Assembly (NCBI RefSeq): GCF_038007965.1
Contig: NZ_JBBOYD010000001.1
Span: 4,256,501-4,320,500, forward strand
Source: Niallia sp. FSL W8-0635
GTDB lineage: Bacteria; Bacillota; Bacilli; Bacillales; Cytobacillaceae
Direction: 5' to 3'
Length of the DNA: 64,000 nt
Positions 51,177 through 64,000 of this stretch are shown one piece after another (positions within the stretch are counted from its first letter, which is position 1; every line of letters begins with the position of its first letter). Below the pieces are notes generated by a model that ran no database searches, was not told where the DNA came from, and was given only the letters and a program-made list of their open reading frames with translations. A program made the position numbers and the translations under genes.

Positions 51177-52016
51177 TTATGCGTTTGGATCTGTAGAACT
51201 TTCTGCATCTTCATCCTTATTAGAATTTATCCCATTTTCCAATGAGTTGTCTGTCGGCATTTCTTCATCAATGGAGCTTGATTCTTCTACCTCTGAATCA
51301 GCTTCTGATGTTGCACCAGAAGTATCATCGCTTTGTAAAGCACTTAACGGCTTACCAAAATAATCAATTGGATTTACAGCAACATTATCTTTTCTTACTT
51401 CAAAGTGAACATGGACACTTGCATCTTGATTTAGCTTGCTTTTTCCAGCAGTCGCTAATGGCTGACCTTTCTCCACTTCATCGCCAACTTCCACTTGGAA
51501 ATCCTTGACAGATTGATAATATGTTTTAATCCCATTTTCATGATCAATTTCAATTGTATTACCTAATAGAGAATCTTCCGCCACTTTAGTAACGGTTCCA
51601 CTTAAGGCAGCTACTACTTCAAATTCACTATCATCTTCCATTTTTAAATCAATACCTGTATTTGGTTGATATTGATTATTATAGAACACTAATGATTCAG
51701 CTTGTTTTTCTTTGCTTGCCGTATTATCGTAGAATTCTTTTTGTGTAATAAATGAATCTTCATCTACTACAGGCCATGCAAAATTCTCAAATTCCTTGGC
51801 TACTGGTTCTGCAGGCTCATCGATTGGCTTTGTTGGCATATCAGCATCATATTTATACTTATCTGTTTCTGATGCGCTATTTTGATACCAAAGGACACCT
51901 GTTAGAATAATAGCTGCACTTGCGATATAAACGGCTGGAAATGCCCAACGCTTTTTAAAAAAGCTTTTTACTTTTGACTTTTTTGGAGAAGTACGTTTGT
52001 TTTCTTCCTCTCTCAT
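51177..52016 (-). CDS. spoIIQ: Forespore engulfment protein SpoIIQ (degenerate M23/LytM)
   Basis: This 279-residue protein has a basic cytoplasmic head, one membrane helix (residues 25-44) and an intermembrane LytM-type domain (about 105-220). The first metal ligand of active M23 peptidases is missing: the HxGID motif is N119-TGID. D123, H202 and H204 (VHVHFEV) remain. This is the known state of SpoIIQ, which binds SpoIIIAH instead of cutting peptidoglycan. The acidic Ser-rich tail (~60 residues, SDDTSGATSEADSEVEES) is longer than the domain requires. Start ATG 52016 follows GAGGTGATGA. Confidence 0.93.
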   Translation of the reverse strand: MREEENKRTSPKKSKVKSFFKKRWAFPAVYIASAAIILTGVLWYQNSASETDKYKYDADMPTKPIDEPAEPVAKEFENFAWPVVDEDSFITQKEFYDNTASKEKQAESLVFYNNQYQPNTGIDLKMEDDSEFEVVAALSGTVTKVAEDSLLGNTIEIDHENGIKTYYQSVKDFQVEVGDEVEKGQPLATAGKSKLNQDASVHVHFEVRKDNVAVNPIDYFGKPLSALQSDDTSGATSEADSEVEESSSIDEEMPTDNSLENGINSNKDEDAESSTDPNA

Positions 52017-52164
52017 TTTATCATCACCTCAGCAATCATTCTGAACAGATAATGATAAATATATACCTACTAGCATAAAAAATTTTTTAGACTTATTTTT
52101 CGACAAAGTTCTTTTTAATATACATGAAATAGAAAAATTTTTTATCAGTAGTTGAAATAGCGCA

Positions 52165-52196
52165 GAAAAAGCAAGTCCCGGGTTGGAGACTTGCTT
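52165..52196 (-). terminator. Terminator downstream of spoIID, beyond the repeat array
   Basis: The minus strand reads GCAAGTC, a 10-nt loop, GACTTGC, then TTTTTCTG. It is 325 bp after the spoIID stop, so the 21-bp repeat array at 52.2-52.5 kb would be transcribed as part of the spoIID 3' UTR. The rest of the 507-bp gap (52017-52160) is AT-rich and holds the spoIIQ promoter region. Confidence 0.75.
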
Positions 52197-52197
52197 A

Positions 52198-52515
52198 GTT
52201 TGGCTGATATTTTCGTTGCTTTGGCTGATTTATTTTTTGTTTGGCTGATATTCTCGCTGCTTTGGCTGATTTATTTTTTGTTTGGCTGATATGCTCGCTA
52301 CTTTGGCTGATTTATCATTTTTTTGGCTGATATGCTCGCTACTTTGGCTGATTTATCATTTTTTTGGCTGATATGCTCGTTGCCTTGGCTAATTTATCAT
52401 TATTTCCGGCTCATTCCCTCGTTGCTTTGGCTAATTTATCATTATTTTCGGTTGATATCCTCGTTGCCTTCGCTGATTTATCATTATTTCCGGCTCATTT
52501 CCTCGCTACTTTCGC
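52198..52515. repeat. 21-bp direct repeat, family B, locus 2
   Basis: About 15 copies of a 20-21-bp unit alternate TTTGGCTGATATTCTCGCTGC and TTTGGCTGATTTATTTTTTG, decaying toward spoIID into TTTCCGGCTCATTTCCTCGC. The core TTTGGCTGATAT is the same as in the array at 26.0-26.2 kb, 26 kb away. The array starts within nine bases of the spoIID stop and ends next to its terminator. Confidence 0.93.
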
Positions 52516-52523
52516 TGATTTTC

Positions 52524-53537
52524 TTATTTCTGGGCTGTATATTTCGTCAACATATCATCCGATGCTGTTACTTCTACTCCTTTATAATAATATTTAACGA
52601 TTTCATCATATGTTTTTCCGTTGGCTGCCATTCCATTTGCTCCATATTGGCTCATTCCAACACCATGCCCATATCCTTTTGTTGCAATATAGACAGTATT
52701 GCCCTTTCGTTCCATTGTGAAGTCCGTTGATTTTAGATTTAATTTTTCCCTAATATCTGTTCCTGATATTTCTTTGCCATTGATTATTGCACTTGCAATT
52801 CTTTTTCCTTTTGTATATTTCACATCTTCTAATACTTCACTGCCAGATCCTAGAGATACTCCTAACGTCTTTTCAAACTCATTGACCGAATAGGTTACTT
52901 CGCCTTTAAATTTCGGTGAATTTACATCCCAAGGGCTCTCCACACTCTGTAAATAAGAAATAGAATTGGCCCATACATCATCTGAATTTTCGGTATATCC
53001 ATTACTTGTAGAGAAGAAGGTAGCATCTATCGGATTTCCCTCATACGTTAAAATTTGCCCCTTTGTAGCTGCTACTGCCTCTTCAATCTTCTTCATATTC
53101 TTTTGCCAATTAAGCCCGTCATTTTCCCAGATTTTCTTTAACTCATCTCGATTGTTGTATACTTGATAATTAATTGTGTCGCCGACTAATGCTCCATCTG
53201 GTAAATCTGATTTTTCTTGGTTCATCATTCTTTTTACAATATATGTTCTTGCTGTTAAGGCTTGTGCTTTCAATGCTTCCATTTCAAACTTTGCTGGCAT
53301 TTCGGATGCAACAACCCCAACTACATATTCTTCTAAGTCTAGTTTCTCTACTTCTTGCTTATTTTCCCTGTATACGGCTACTTCTATTGCAGGCTCTGAA
53401 ACTTGTGCAGATTCCGTATTACTCTTTGGCTCATCTTTTTTATCCTGAATAGAGGGCAGAACAAGGATTGTGGGAACGAGTAAAGTGATTGCAAACAGAA
53501 TAACTCCTAGTACGATGAAAGGTTTGATTTTAATCAT
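52524..53537 (-). CDS. spoIID: Stage II sporulation protein D (lytic transglycosylase)
   Basis: This 337-residue protein has an N-terminal membrane anchor (residues 5-30). The SpoIID domain has the catalytic Glu E79 in VVASEMPAKFEMEALKAQALTARTY. The second conserved region is GYGHGVGMSQYGANGMAANGKTYDEIVKYYYKG. SpoIID cleaves glycan strands during forespore engulfment, together with SpoIIM and SpoIIP. The length is standard for Bacillus. It is 333 bp downstream of murA in the same orientation, with murA's terminator in between. A GGAGG site precedes ATG 53537. Confidence 0.95.
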   Translation of the reverse strand: MIKIKPFIVLGVILFAITLLVPTILVLPSIQDKKDEPKSNTESAQVSEPAIEVAVYRENKQEVEKLDLEEYVVGVVASEMPAKFEMEALKAQALTARTYIVKRMMNQEKSDLPDGALVGDTINYQVYNNRDELKKIWENDGLNWQKNMKKIEEAVAATKGQILTYEGNPIDATFFSTSNGYTENSDDVWANSISYLQSVESPWDVNSPKFKGEVTYSVNEFEKTLGVSLGSGSEVLEDVKYTKGKRIASAIINGKEISGTDIREKLNLKSTDFTMERKGNTVYIATKGYGHGVGMSQYGANGMAANGKTYDEIVKYYYKGVEVTASDDMLTKYTAQK

Positions 53538-53812
53538 GAATTAAAAGCCTCCATAAGATAGAAATAAGACCTTCTAACTGTCTCTAAAACATTCTTATGG
53601 AGATGGACAAGCTTTTATTCCTTCTTTTTCTGTTTAAATATAAAGCATTCATTAAAAAAATAGTTCTATATTTGTCAGTTATGCATACTATTTTAGCAAT
53701 CCTGTTATTTAAACACCCCAAGCTATTCCCCCTATTATATAACAACATATTAAGGAATCTTTTTTTGCTTTTCTAATCATTATTTTTTTCATATTATGTA
53801 TAATTTTGCCCA

Positions 53813-53862
53813 TAAAAAAACAAACTTTATTTATCTGAACGTACTCGATAAATAAAGTTTGC
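53813..53862 (-). terminator. Terminator of murA
   Basis: CAAACTTTATTTAT (53821-53834) pairs with ATAAATAAAGTTTG (53848-53861), then T7 on the minus strand. The remaining ~275 bp of the gap up to spoIID is AT-rich and should hold the spoIID promoter; I could not fix its boxes. Confidence 0.88.
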
Positions 53863-53870
53863 CTTTTATA

Positions 53871-55178
53871 TTATGCATTTAAATCTGCAACATAGCTTGC
53901 TGTTAAAGTTAATTCACTTTCTTCGGTAATTCTTTCGATATCAGCACCTAAGGCAGCTAATTTTTGGTGGAAATTCACATAGCCACGATCTAAATGCTTA
54001 AGCTCTGTGACACGTGTAATACCATCGGCTACAAGTCCAGATAAAATCAAGGCAGCAGCGGCACGTAAATCAGTTGCAGCTACTTCTGCACCTTGTAGAT
54101 TTGTTGGTCCATTCATTACAACGGAACGACCTTCAATTTTCACATCGCCATTCATGCGTCTAAATTCTTCCACATGCATAAAGCGATTTTCGAAAACTGT
54201 TTCTGTAATCATACTTGTTCCTTTTGCACGAAGAAGTAATGCCATCATTTGAGATTGCATATCTGTTGGGAATCCTGGATGTGGCATTGTTTTAATATCT
54301 ACAGCTTTTAAATTCTCGGCACTAATTACACGGATACCATCTTCTTCTTCCTTGAAGACAACACCCATCTCTTCCATTTTTGCAATTAAAGAAGATAGAT
54401 GCTCTGGAACTGCTCCTTGTACGAGTACATTTCCACCAGTAATAGCAGCAGCAATTAAGAAAGTACCTGCTTCAATTCTGTCAGGAATAATTGTATGTTC
54501 TGTACCATGTAATACTTCTACACCTTCAATACGAATTGTTCCTGTTCCTGCACCTCTTACTTTTGCTCCCATTTTATTTAGGAAGTTTGCTAAGTCAACA
54601 ATTTCTGGTTCTTTTGCTACGTTTTCGATAACAGTCGTTCCTTTTGCTAAAGAAGCGGCCATCATAATATTTTCAGTAGCACCTACACTTGGAAAATCAA
54701 GATAGATTTTAGCTCCTTGTAATCGGCCATCTACTGAAGCTTCGATAAATCCATTACCAACCTGAACCTTTGCTCCCATTGCTTCGAAACCTTTTAGATG
54801 CTGATCAATTGGTCTAGAACCAATTGCGCAACCCCCAGGTAATGCTACTCTTGCATGACCATTTCTTGCTAACAAGGATCCCATAACTAAAACAGATGCA
54901 CGCATTTTTCGTACATATTCAAACGGTGCTTCCACACTTAGATCCTTTGATGCATCAACGATTACTTCTCCATTTTCAAAATGTACGTCTGCATTCAAAT
55001 ATCGTAATACTTCATTAATCGTATATACATCTGAAAGAGTCGGAACTGATTTAATTATACTTCTTCCACCACTTGCTAATAATGTAGCGGCGATCACAGG
55101 CAAAACGGCATTTTTTGCGCCTTCTACTTTAACCGTTCCATTTAACCTTTTTCCGCCGCGGACGATGATTTTATCCAA
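53871..55178 (-). CDS. murAA: UDP-N-acetylglucosamine 1-carboxyvinyltransferase
   Basis: This 435-residue enzyme makes the first committed step of peptidoglycan synthesis. The fosfomycin-target Cys is C117 in [21 protein letters not shown]. Substrate-binding K22-N23 (EGAKNAVLP) and the R in [12 protein letters not shown] are present. Position downstream of ywmB and upstream of spoIID identifies the MurAA paralogue. ATG 55178 follows GAGGGGAA. Catalytic residues are all conserved, so it should be active and fosfomycin-binding. Confidence 0.96.
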   Translation of the reverse strand: MDKIIVRGGKRLNGTVKVEGAKNAVLPVIAATLLASGGRSIIKSVPTLSDVYTINEVLRYLNADVHFENGEVIVDASKDLSVEAPFEYVRKMRASVLVMGSLLARNGHARVALPGGCAIGSRPIDQHLKGFEAMGAKVQVGNGFIEASVDGRLQGAKIYLDFPSVGATENIMMAASLAKGTTVIENVAKEPEIVDLANFLNKMGAKVRGAGTGTIRIEGVEVLHGTEHTIIPDRIEAGTFLIAAAITGGNVLVQGAVPEHLSSLIAKMEEMGVVFKEEEDGIRVISAENLKAVDIKTMPHPGFPTDMQSQMMALLLRAKGTSMITETVFENRFMHVEEFRRMNGDVKIEGRSVVMNGPTNLQGAEVAATDLRAAAALILSGLVADGITRVTELKHLDRGYVNFHQKLAALGADIERITEESELTLTASYVADLNA

Positions 55179-55211
55179 AGTCTATTCCCCTCCGCGTCCA
55201 ATATCTCTATA

Positions 55212-55961
55212 TTAATATTCAATCGTTATGATGGGTGTGCCAACTACAAACGTAGTTTTTCCTCCCATATCTTGTGTTCTCAATCCTATTTGTACGTTCA
55301 TTTCCTTTTCGCTATTATCAATTCGTTCTTCAAATAAGGGCGTATAAGCGGAGGTAGATATAAAATCATCCTCTTCTAACGCCTCTACTTTTTTTGCCTG
55401 AAATGCATTTAGCAATTGGTTAACTTTATAAGGCAAAGTCTCATTCATCTTATCACTGAATTCGCCTTTAATACAAGAGAAAATTGTCGGTTCCCCCCGA
55501 AATATGTTAGAAATATTTTCGTTAATTTCCATATCTAACCTTTTCATTTCTTTGTCCTCTAACTTCTTCCCTCTCACCTCATAGATAATATATGATTGAA
55601 CGGCATCAGTTGTTAAAGAAGTGGTTATGATAATACTCTCTTCCGTTTGATTACTGGATGGAACAATCATCTTCGCTTGCCAGCTTTGATGTGTTTTTGT
55701 TTCAACCCAGTCACCATTTGGGAAAACTTTATTCAATTTTGACTGATATGCTTTTGCATCTTCTATGCTTGTAACATTTTCCAGTCTTTCTCTTGCATGC
55801 AGAGACCATTCATTTATTGTTACGTCTTCTTGTTTTTGTAAAATTTCATTTATTGTTATTAAATCCGACTTCGTTCTCGCGATAGTGATGTTATTCCCAA
55901 ATGTAAGGCAAGCCAAACCAATTAATATTGTTATAATAATTAACGTTTTATTTATCTTCAT
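55212..55961 (-). CDS. ywmB: YwmB-family secreted protein (TATA-box-binding-like fold)
   Basis: This 249-residue protein has an N-terminal signal or anchor (MKINKTLIIITILIGLACLTFG). The domain features the EWSLHARERLENVTSIEDAKAY segment and GEPTIFSCIKGEFSDKM, as in YwmB. It ends with a strand-rich AYTPLFEERI...FVVGTPIITIEY. The function is unknown; the family is restricted to Bacillaceae and always lies next to murAA. It is 33 bp upstream of murAA, probably cotranscribed. Shine-Dalgarno GGGGGAGG. Confidence 0.88.
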   Translation of the reverse strand: MKINKTLIIITILIGLACLTFGNNITIARTKSDLITINEILQKQEDVTINEWSLHARERLENVTSIEDAKAYQSKLNKVFPNGDWVETKTHQSWQAKMIVPSSNQTEESIIITTSLTTDAVQSYIIYEVRGKKLEDKEMKRLDMEINENISNIFRGEPTIFSCIKGEFSDKMNETLPYKVNQLLNAFQAKKVEALEEDDFISTSAYTPLFEERIDNSEKEMNVQIGLRTQDMGGKTTFVVGTPIITIEY

Positions 55962-56163
55962 TTTAATTCCTCCCCCATACTACCATTGTTTCCAAGGAGA
56001 AGAATTGCATACTAATGATTAATCGTCACTTTTTGACATGAATAAAACGTTAATCCAGGAACAAACTATTTAAGCACACAAAATGAATTTTACTGAAAAA
56101 ACGCAGCAAAGAAAACATGTATGAAGACCTATCTTTGTTATTAATTATTTCTTGTTCTGGTAA

Positions 56164-56400
56164 TTACTTCAATATTAATGGTAATTGTTGAGACCAACTT
56201 AAGTAGTCTAGTAAAAAATTACTGACTATTGACCCCATAATAATAGCTAATAATACATACAACACCCTCGCTTGGAATACTCGATTCTTGCGAAGGAATT
56301 TTTCAAAATTTAGGGATTGCAAAGCCCACCATGAAAGAGCAATAAAAATGATATGTATCAAAATACTAAGTAATGCTTGTTGTCCAAAAGCTTCTACCAT
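56164..56400 (-). CDS. ywzB: DUF1146-family membrane protein (YwzB)
   Basis: This 78-residue protein starts at ATG 56400 (MVEAFGQQALLSIL). The upstream in-frame TTG 56412 is part of the TTGGAGG site. It has two membrane helices, with the family features HIIFIALSWWALQSLNFEKFL and RVLYVLLAIIMGSIVSNFLLDY. The function is unknown. It always lies between ywmB and the atp operon in Bacillus. A structured-looking intergenic segment lies between it and atpC. Confidence 0.88.
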   Translation of the reverse strand: MVEAFGQQALLSILIHIIFIALSWWALQSLNFEKFLRKNRVFQARVLYVLLAIIMGSIVSNFLLDYLSWSQQLPLILK

Positions 56401-56534
56401 TTTTTCCTCCAATCCATCTCTTCTGTTTCAACTATTATTTGACGTAATGACCCATTAAAAAGTTTCACTTTGATTTATTATTTTTTTAAATTTTTGTCCT
56501 GTATATAGGAGGAGTATAATTTCCTAAAAATACA

Positions 56535-56655
56535 ATCGAGAATTCACCTTAAACATCTAGACTTTGCAGCTATTTCCGAGGTTTTGGCGATCCCTTTCCA
56601 TAGGGCAACCGGAGTTTCTCACATTTCCAAGAAGAGCAAAAAAGGGGAAATCTCA
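56535..56655. other. Structured, GC-richer intergenic segment between atpC and ywzB
   Basis: In an AT-rich spacer, this stretch has mixed base content and RNA-like words (CCGAGGTTTTGGCGATCCC, then CATAGGGCAACCGGAG on the plus strand; GCTGCAAAGTCTAGATG on the minus). GGCGATCCC and GGGCAACC could fold against each other. On the minus strand it would be the ywzB leader. I cannot assign it to a known RNA class. Confidence 0.35.
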
Positions 56656-56662
56656 GCACACT

Positions 56663-56689
56663 AAAAAAAGCCCCCCTAAGGGACTTTTT

Positions 56690-56691
<2 letters not shown>
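56663..56691 (-). terminator. Terminator of the atp operon
   Basis: The minus strand reads AAAAAAAGTCCCTTAGGGGGGC followed by TTTTTTTAG; the CCCTTAGGG stem is short but GC-rich with T7. It starts at the atpC stop codon. Confidence 0.8.
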
Positions 56692-57112
<421 letters not shown>

Positions 57113-57117
57113 TTAGT

Positions 57118-58554
<1,437 letters not shown>

Positions 58555-58608
58555 TTAAAAGCAGGTTCTGCTAAAACCTTAACGTCAAGCAGAACTTATT
58601 TATCATCG

Positions 58609-59475
<867 letters not shown>

Positions 59476-59502
59476 TCACCACCAATCTTTAAGTTTGCCT
59501 TC

Positions 59503-61026
<1,524 letters not shown>

Positions 61027-61034
61027 CTAAAGAA

Positions 61035-61574
61035 TTACGATCCTAATAATTGTCGTTGTAGACGGTTTAGCTTCCCTTGAAGACTACCATCATATATTTG
61101 ATTACCGATTCTCACCTTAATTCCACCTAATAGGTTAGAATCAATGATATTTTCAATATTTAGCGATACTTTCCCAACTTTTGCAGCGAATGTAGCTGAA
61201 ATAGCTCTTTTCTCATCCATAGTTAACGGTTTGATGGAATATACTTTTGCATCCGCAATCCCTTTTGCTTCATTTACTAAAGCAATAAACTGATCACAAA
61301 TACTAGTAATCATCTCTTCCCGATGGCGATCAATCAGTAGCATCAAAAGGTTTTGTAAATACTCACTTGCTGAAGCAAATGCTACTTTCACCATTTCTTT
61401 TTTCTTATCTAATGAGATATTAGGAGATTGTAGAAATGTATGAATTTCTGGCGAAGAGGTTACAAGTGATTTCACCACACGCACTTCTTCATCCAATTGA
61501 TCTATCTGTCCGTTTTCTTTGGCGATTTGGAAAAGGGCTAAAGCATAACGCTTTGCAACACCTGTATCCATCAT
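61035..61574 (-). CDS. atpH: ATP synthase delta subunit
   Basis: This 179-residue stator protein has the N-terminal helical bundle ([26 protein letters not shown]) and the C-terminal [38 protein letters not shown], typical of OSCP/delta. Its ATG overlaps the atpF stop (ATGA), so translation is coupled. Confidence 0.96.
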   Translation of the reverse strand: MMDTGVAKRYALALFQIAKENGQIDQLDEEVRVVKSLVTSSPEIHTFLQSPNISLDKKKEMVKVAFASASEYLQNLLMLLIDRHREEMITSICDQFIALVNEAKGIADAKVYSIKPLTMDEKRAISATFAAKVGKVSLNIENIIDSNLLGGIKVRIGNQIYDGSLQGKLNRLQRQLLGS

Positions 61575-62089
61575 CGTTTCTCGCCTACCTCTTGAATGTA
61601 ATCATGAATTAACTTTTCTTGATCTTGCTCATTCAATTCCTTTTCGATCACTTTAGAAGCGATTAAAACAGAAAGAGAAGTAACCTGATCGCGAATTGTT
61701 GCAACAGCTTTTTCTTTTTGCTGCTCGATTTCTACTAAAGCTGCATTTTTTAAACGTTCTGCATCTTTTCTAGCATCATCCATAATCGTTTCTCTTTGAG
61801 CGTCTGCTTGTTGTTTTGCTCTATCAATTAATTCTTGTGCGTCAGTACGCGCTTCTTTTAATAACGCTCTTTGTTCTTCTAATAGTTTGGCAGCTTCTAG
61901 TCTGCTTTTCTCTGCATTATCTATTTCATTTGAAACAAATTCTTCGCGATCCTTCATCATTTTCATTAAAGGACCCCAAGCAAACTTTTTGATTGCCCAC
62001 AATAATAATAAGAAAGATATTAATTGAACAACTACGTCACCGCCCGCGAAATCCATTACGGCACCAACTACTAATCCATTTGTGAACAC
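61571..62089 (-). CDS. atpF: ATP synthase b subunit
   Basis: This 172-residue protein starts at GTG 62089 behind AAAGGAGTG. It has one N-terminal membrane helix ([23 protein letters not shown]) and a long charged coiled coil ([20 protein letters not shown], then [19 protein letters not shown]) that forms the peripheral stalk dimer. It overlaps atpH by four bases. A 235-bp hairpin-containing gap separates it from atpE. Confidence 0.96.
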   Translation of the reverse strand: MFTNGLVVGAVMDFAGGDVVVQLISFLLLLWAIKKFAWGPLMKMMKDREEFVSNEIDNAEKSRLEAAKLLEEQRALLKEARTDAQELIDRAKQQADAQRETIMDDARKDAERLKNAALVEIEQQKEKAVATIRDQVTSLSVLIASKVIEKELNEQDQEKLIHDYIQEVGEKR

Positions 62090-62262
62090 GCTTGATTCAC
62101 TCCTTTCAGGTAATGTGTTTTATCACATACAGGAAACCCTTATTCGCTTATGGAAAAAAGGTGAATATGCTTATTTATAAAATAATAGGAACAATTTTTT
62201 TGGCTATCAATATATTCATTTGAGATAAATTTTCTTATGAATTGTTGGTTTTAAATAAAGGA

Positions 62263-62296
62263 ATGGCGAAGGTTCTTATCGAATGATCTTCGCCAT
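62263..62296 (-). promoter_or_regulatory. Intercistronic hairpin between atpE and atpF
   Basis: ATGGCGAAG (62263-62271) pairs exactly with CTTCGCCAT (62288-62296), with an inner TTC/GAA. It lies 29 bp after the atpE stop within a 235-bp gap, much longer than the other atp gaps. A weak T-rich stretch follows on the minus strand. It could be a partial terminator or an RNA-processing stop that raises c-subunit expression. Confidence 0.6.
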
Positions 62297-62324
62297 AACT
62301 AGGAATAAATTTATTCTTATTCTA

Positions 62325-63709
<1,385 letters not shown>

Positions 63710-63945
63710 TTCTCTATCCTCCTTTATTTTCAGGGCATCACTCTAAACCCGCGAAAAATAAAGCGAAGCAGAGAAAAAGCACGTTCCTTTTTGTATCATT
63801 TTATGGGCATCAATCCATATAATTCCTCTCCAATTTCTCGAAGATAAACTAGTAAAACCAACGTTTGCCCGTTAACTCTATTAACACTATCTCTGTGTTA
63901 AAATCTTGATACTCCGCGGGTGAAAACCTATTCATACCCCTTGTA

Positions 63946-63974
63946 AGCATACAATAGGGCATTGTCAATGTCAA
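63946..63974 (-). promoter_or_regulatory. Sigma-A promoter of the atp operon
   Basis: On the minus strand a perfect TTGACA (complement of 63969-63974) is followed, after 17 bp, by TATGCT (complement of 63946-63951). A second TTGACA overlaps it at 63963-63968 but has the wrong spacing. Transcription should start near 63938, giving a leader of about 230 nt before atpI. Confidence 0.85.
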
Positions 63975-64000
63975 TGCATTTAAATACAAAAAAATTTTTC

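Noticed and set aside
51177..52016. Active M23 zinc endopeptidase
   Set aside because: The first metal-binding His is replaced by Asn (N119-TGID), which is the known degenerate state of SpoIIQ.
52017..52100. Sigma-F promoter for spoIIQ
   Set aside because: A GTATA with a weak -10 can be drawn, but it would place the start of transcription inside the ribosome-binding site, so I do not report it.
52198..52515. CRISPR-like regularity of the 20-21-bp arrays
   Set aside because: The repeats are directly adjacent, without unique 30-40-bp spacers, degenerate along their whole length, and no cas gene is present in the window.
56535..56655. c-di-GMP-I (GEMM) riboswitch on the minus strand
   Set aside because: A GCAAAG-like word is present, but the paired GGGCAAACC and GGACGCAAAG elements and tetraloop/receptor are not in the right order or spacing.

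Overview
The window is a low-GC chromosomal segment from an endospore-forming, flagellated member of the Bacillaceae. The evidence is the sporulation genes (spoIIID, spoIIQ, spoIID, spoVR, a Spo0E-family gene), mbl, the flhO/flhP rod-hook pair, and a complete F1Fo ATP synthase operon in the same order as Bacillus subtilis (atpI-B-E-F-H-A-G-D-C, then ywzB, ywmB, murAA, spoIID, spoIIQ, spoIIID, mbl, flhO, flhP, fabZ, and further on ywpF and ywqB/ywqA). The genus cannot be fixed from the sequence alone. No rRNA, tRNA, transposase, phage gene or CRISPR array was seen.

Layout. 0-7 kb: small accessory and housekeeping genes (HAD phosphatase, metallophosphoesterase, membrane proteins, GNAT, DUF2500, a DUF2089/SHOCT-like three-gene operon, DUF3231). 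7-12 kb: trpS and tyrS, each behind its own T-box leader (specifiers TGG and TAC), with a secreted beta-propeller protein between them. 12-23 kb: SDR oxidoreductase, a 54-aa small gene, EamA transporter, NlpC/P60 hydrolase, DEDDh exonuclease-BRCT protein, TIGR02206 membrane protein, a 34-aa ORF followed by an unidentified structured RNA and a Spo0E-type phosphatase, homoserine dehydrogenase, SpoVR, and a class B penicillin-binding lipoprotein. 23-31 kb: YuxK-like protein, an RRNPP-type (HTH plus TPR) regulator, a three-LysM NlpC/P60 endopeptidase, and the SWIM-protein/SNF2-helicase pair ywqB-ywqA. 31-38 kb: MFS transporter, MocR regulator and a 1264-aa Vpr-like subtilase. 38-45 kb: ywpF, then a block not expected in the B. 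subtilis order: a GntR/FCD regulator, a complete tripartite tricarboxylate transporter (TctC-B-A), a cytoplasmic gamma-glutamyltransferase-like enzyme, and a very acidic lipoprotein. 45-64 kb: the conserved minus-strand core from fabZ to atpI, with a strong sigma-A promoter for the atp operon near the right edge.

The most unusual feature is a set of intergenic repeats of two architectures. One is 20-21-bp direct repeats, in three unrelated sequence families at four loci (6.9-7.4, 14.3-14.4, 26.0-26.2 and 52.2-52.5 kb). The other is short palindromes repeated every ~52 bp, in two families at three loci (0.4, 3.6-3.8 and 20.4-20.5 kb). Different sequences share the same period, and most arrays sit just 3' of a gene. 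A second candidate novelty is the ~100-nt RNA-like element at 17.1-17.2 kb, closed by a perfect 13-bp stem with an internal multi-branch fold, which lies between a 34-aa ORF and the Spo0E-family gene. The TTT-transporter/gamma-glutamyltransferase block looks like a self-contained uptake-and-hydrolysis module for an unidentified gamma-glutamyl or amide-bearing carboxylate.
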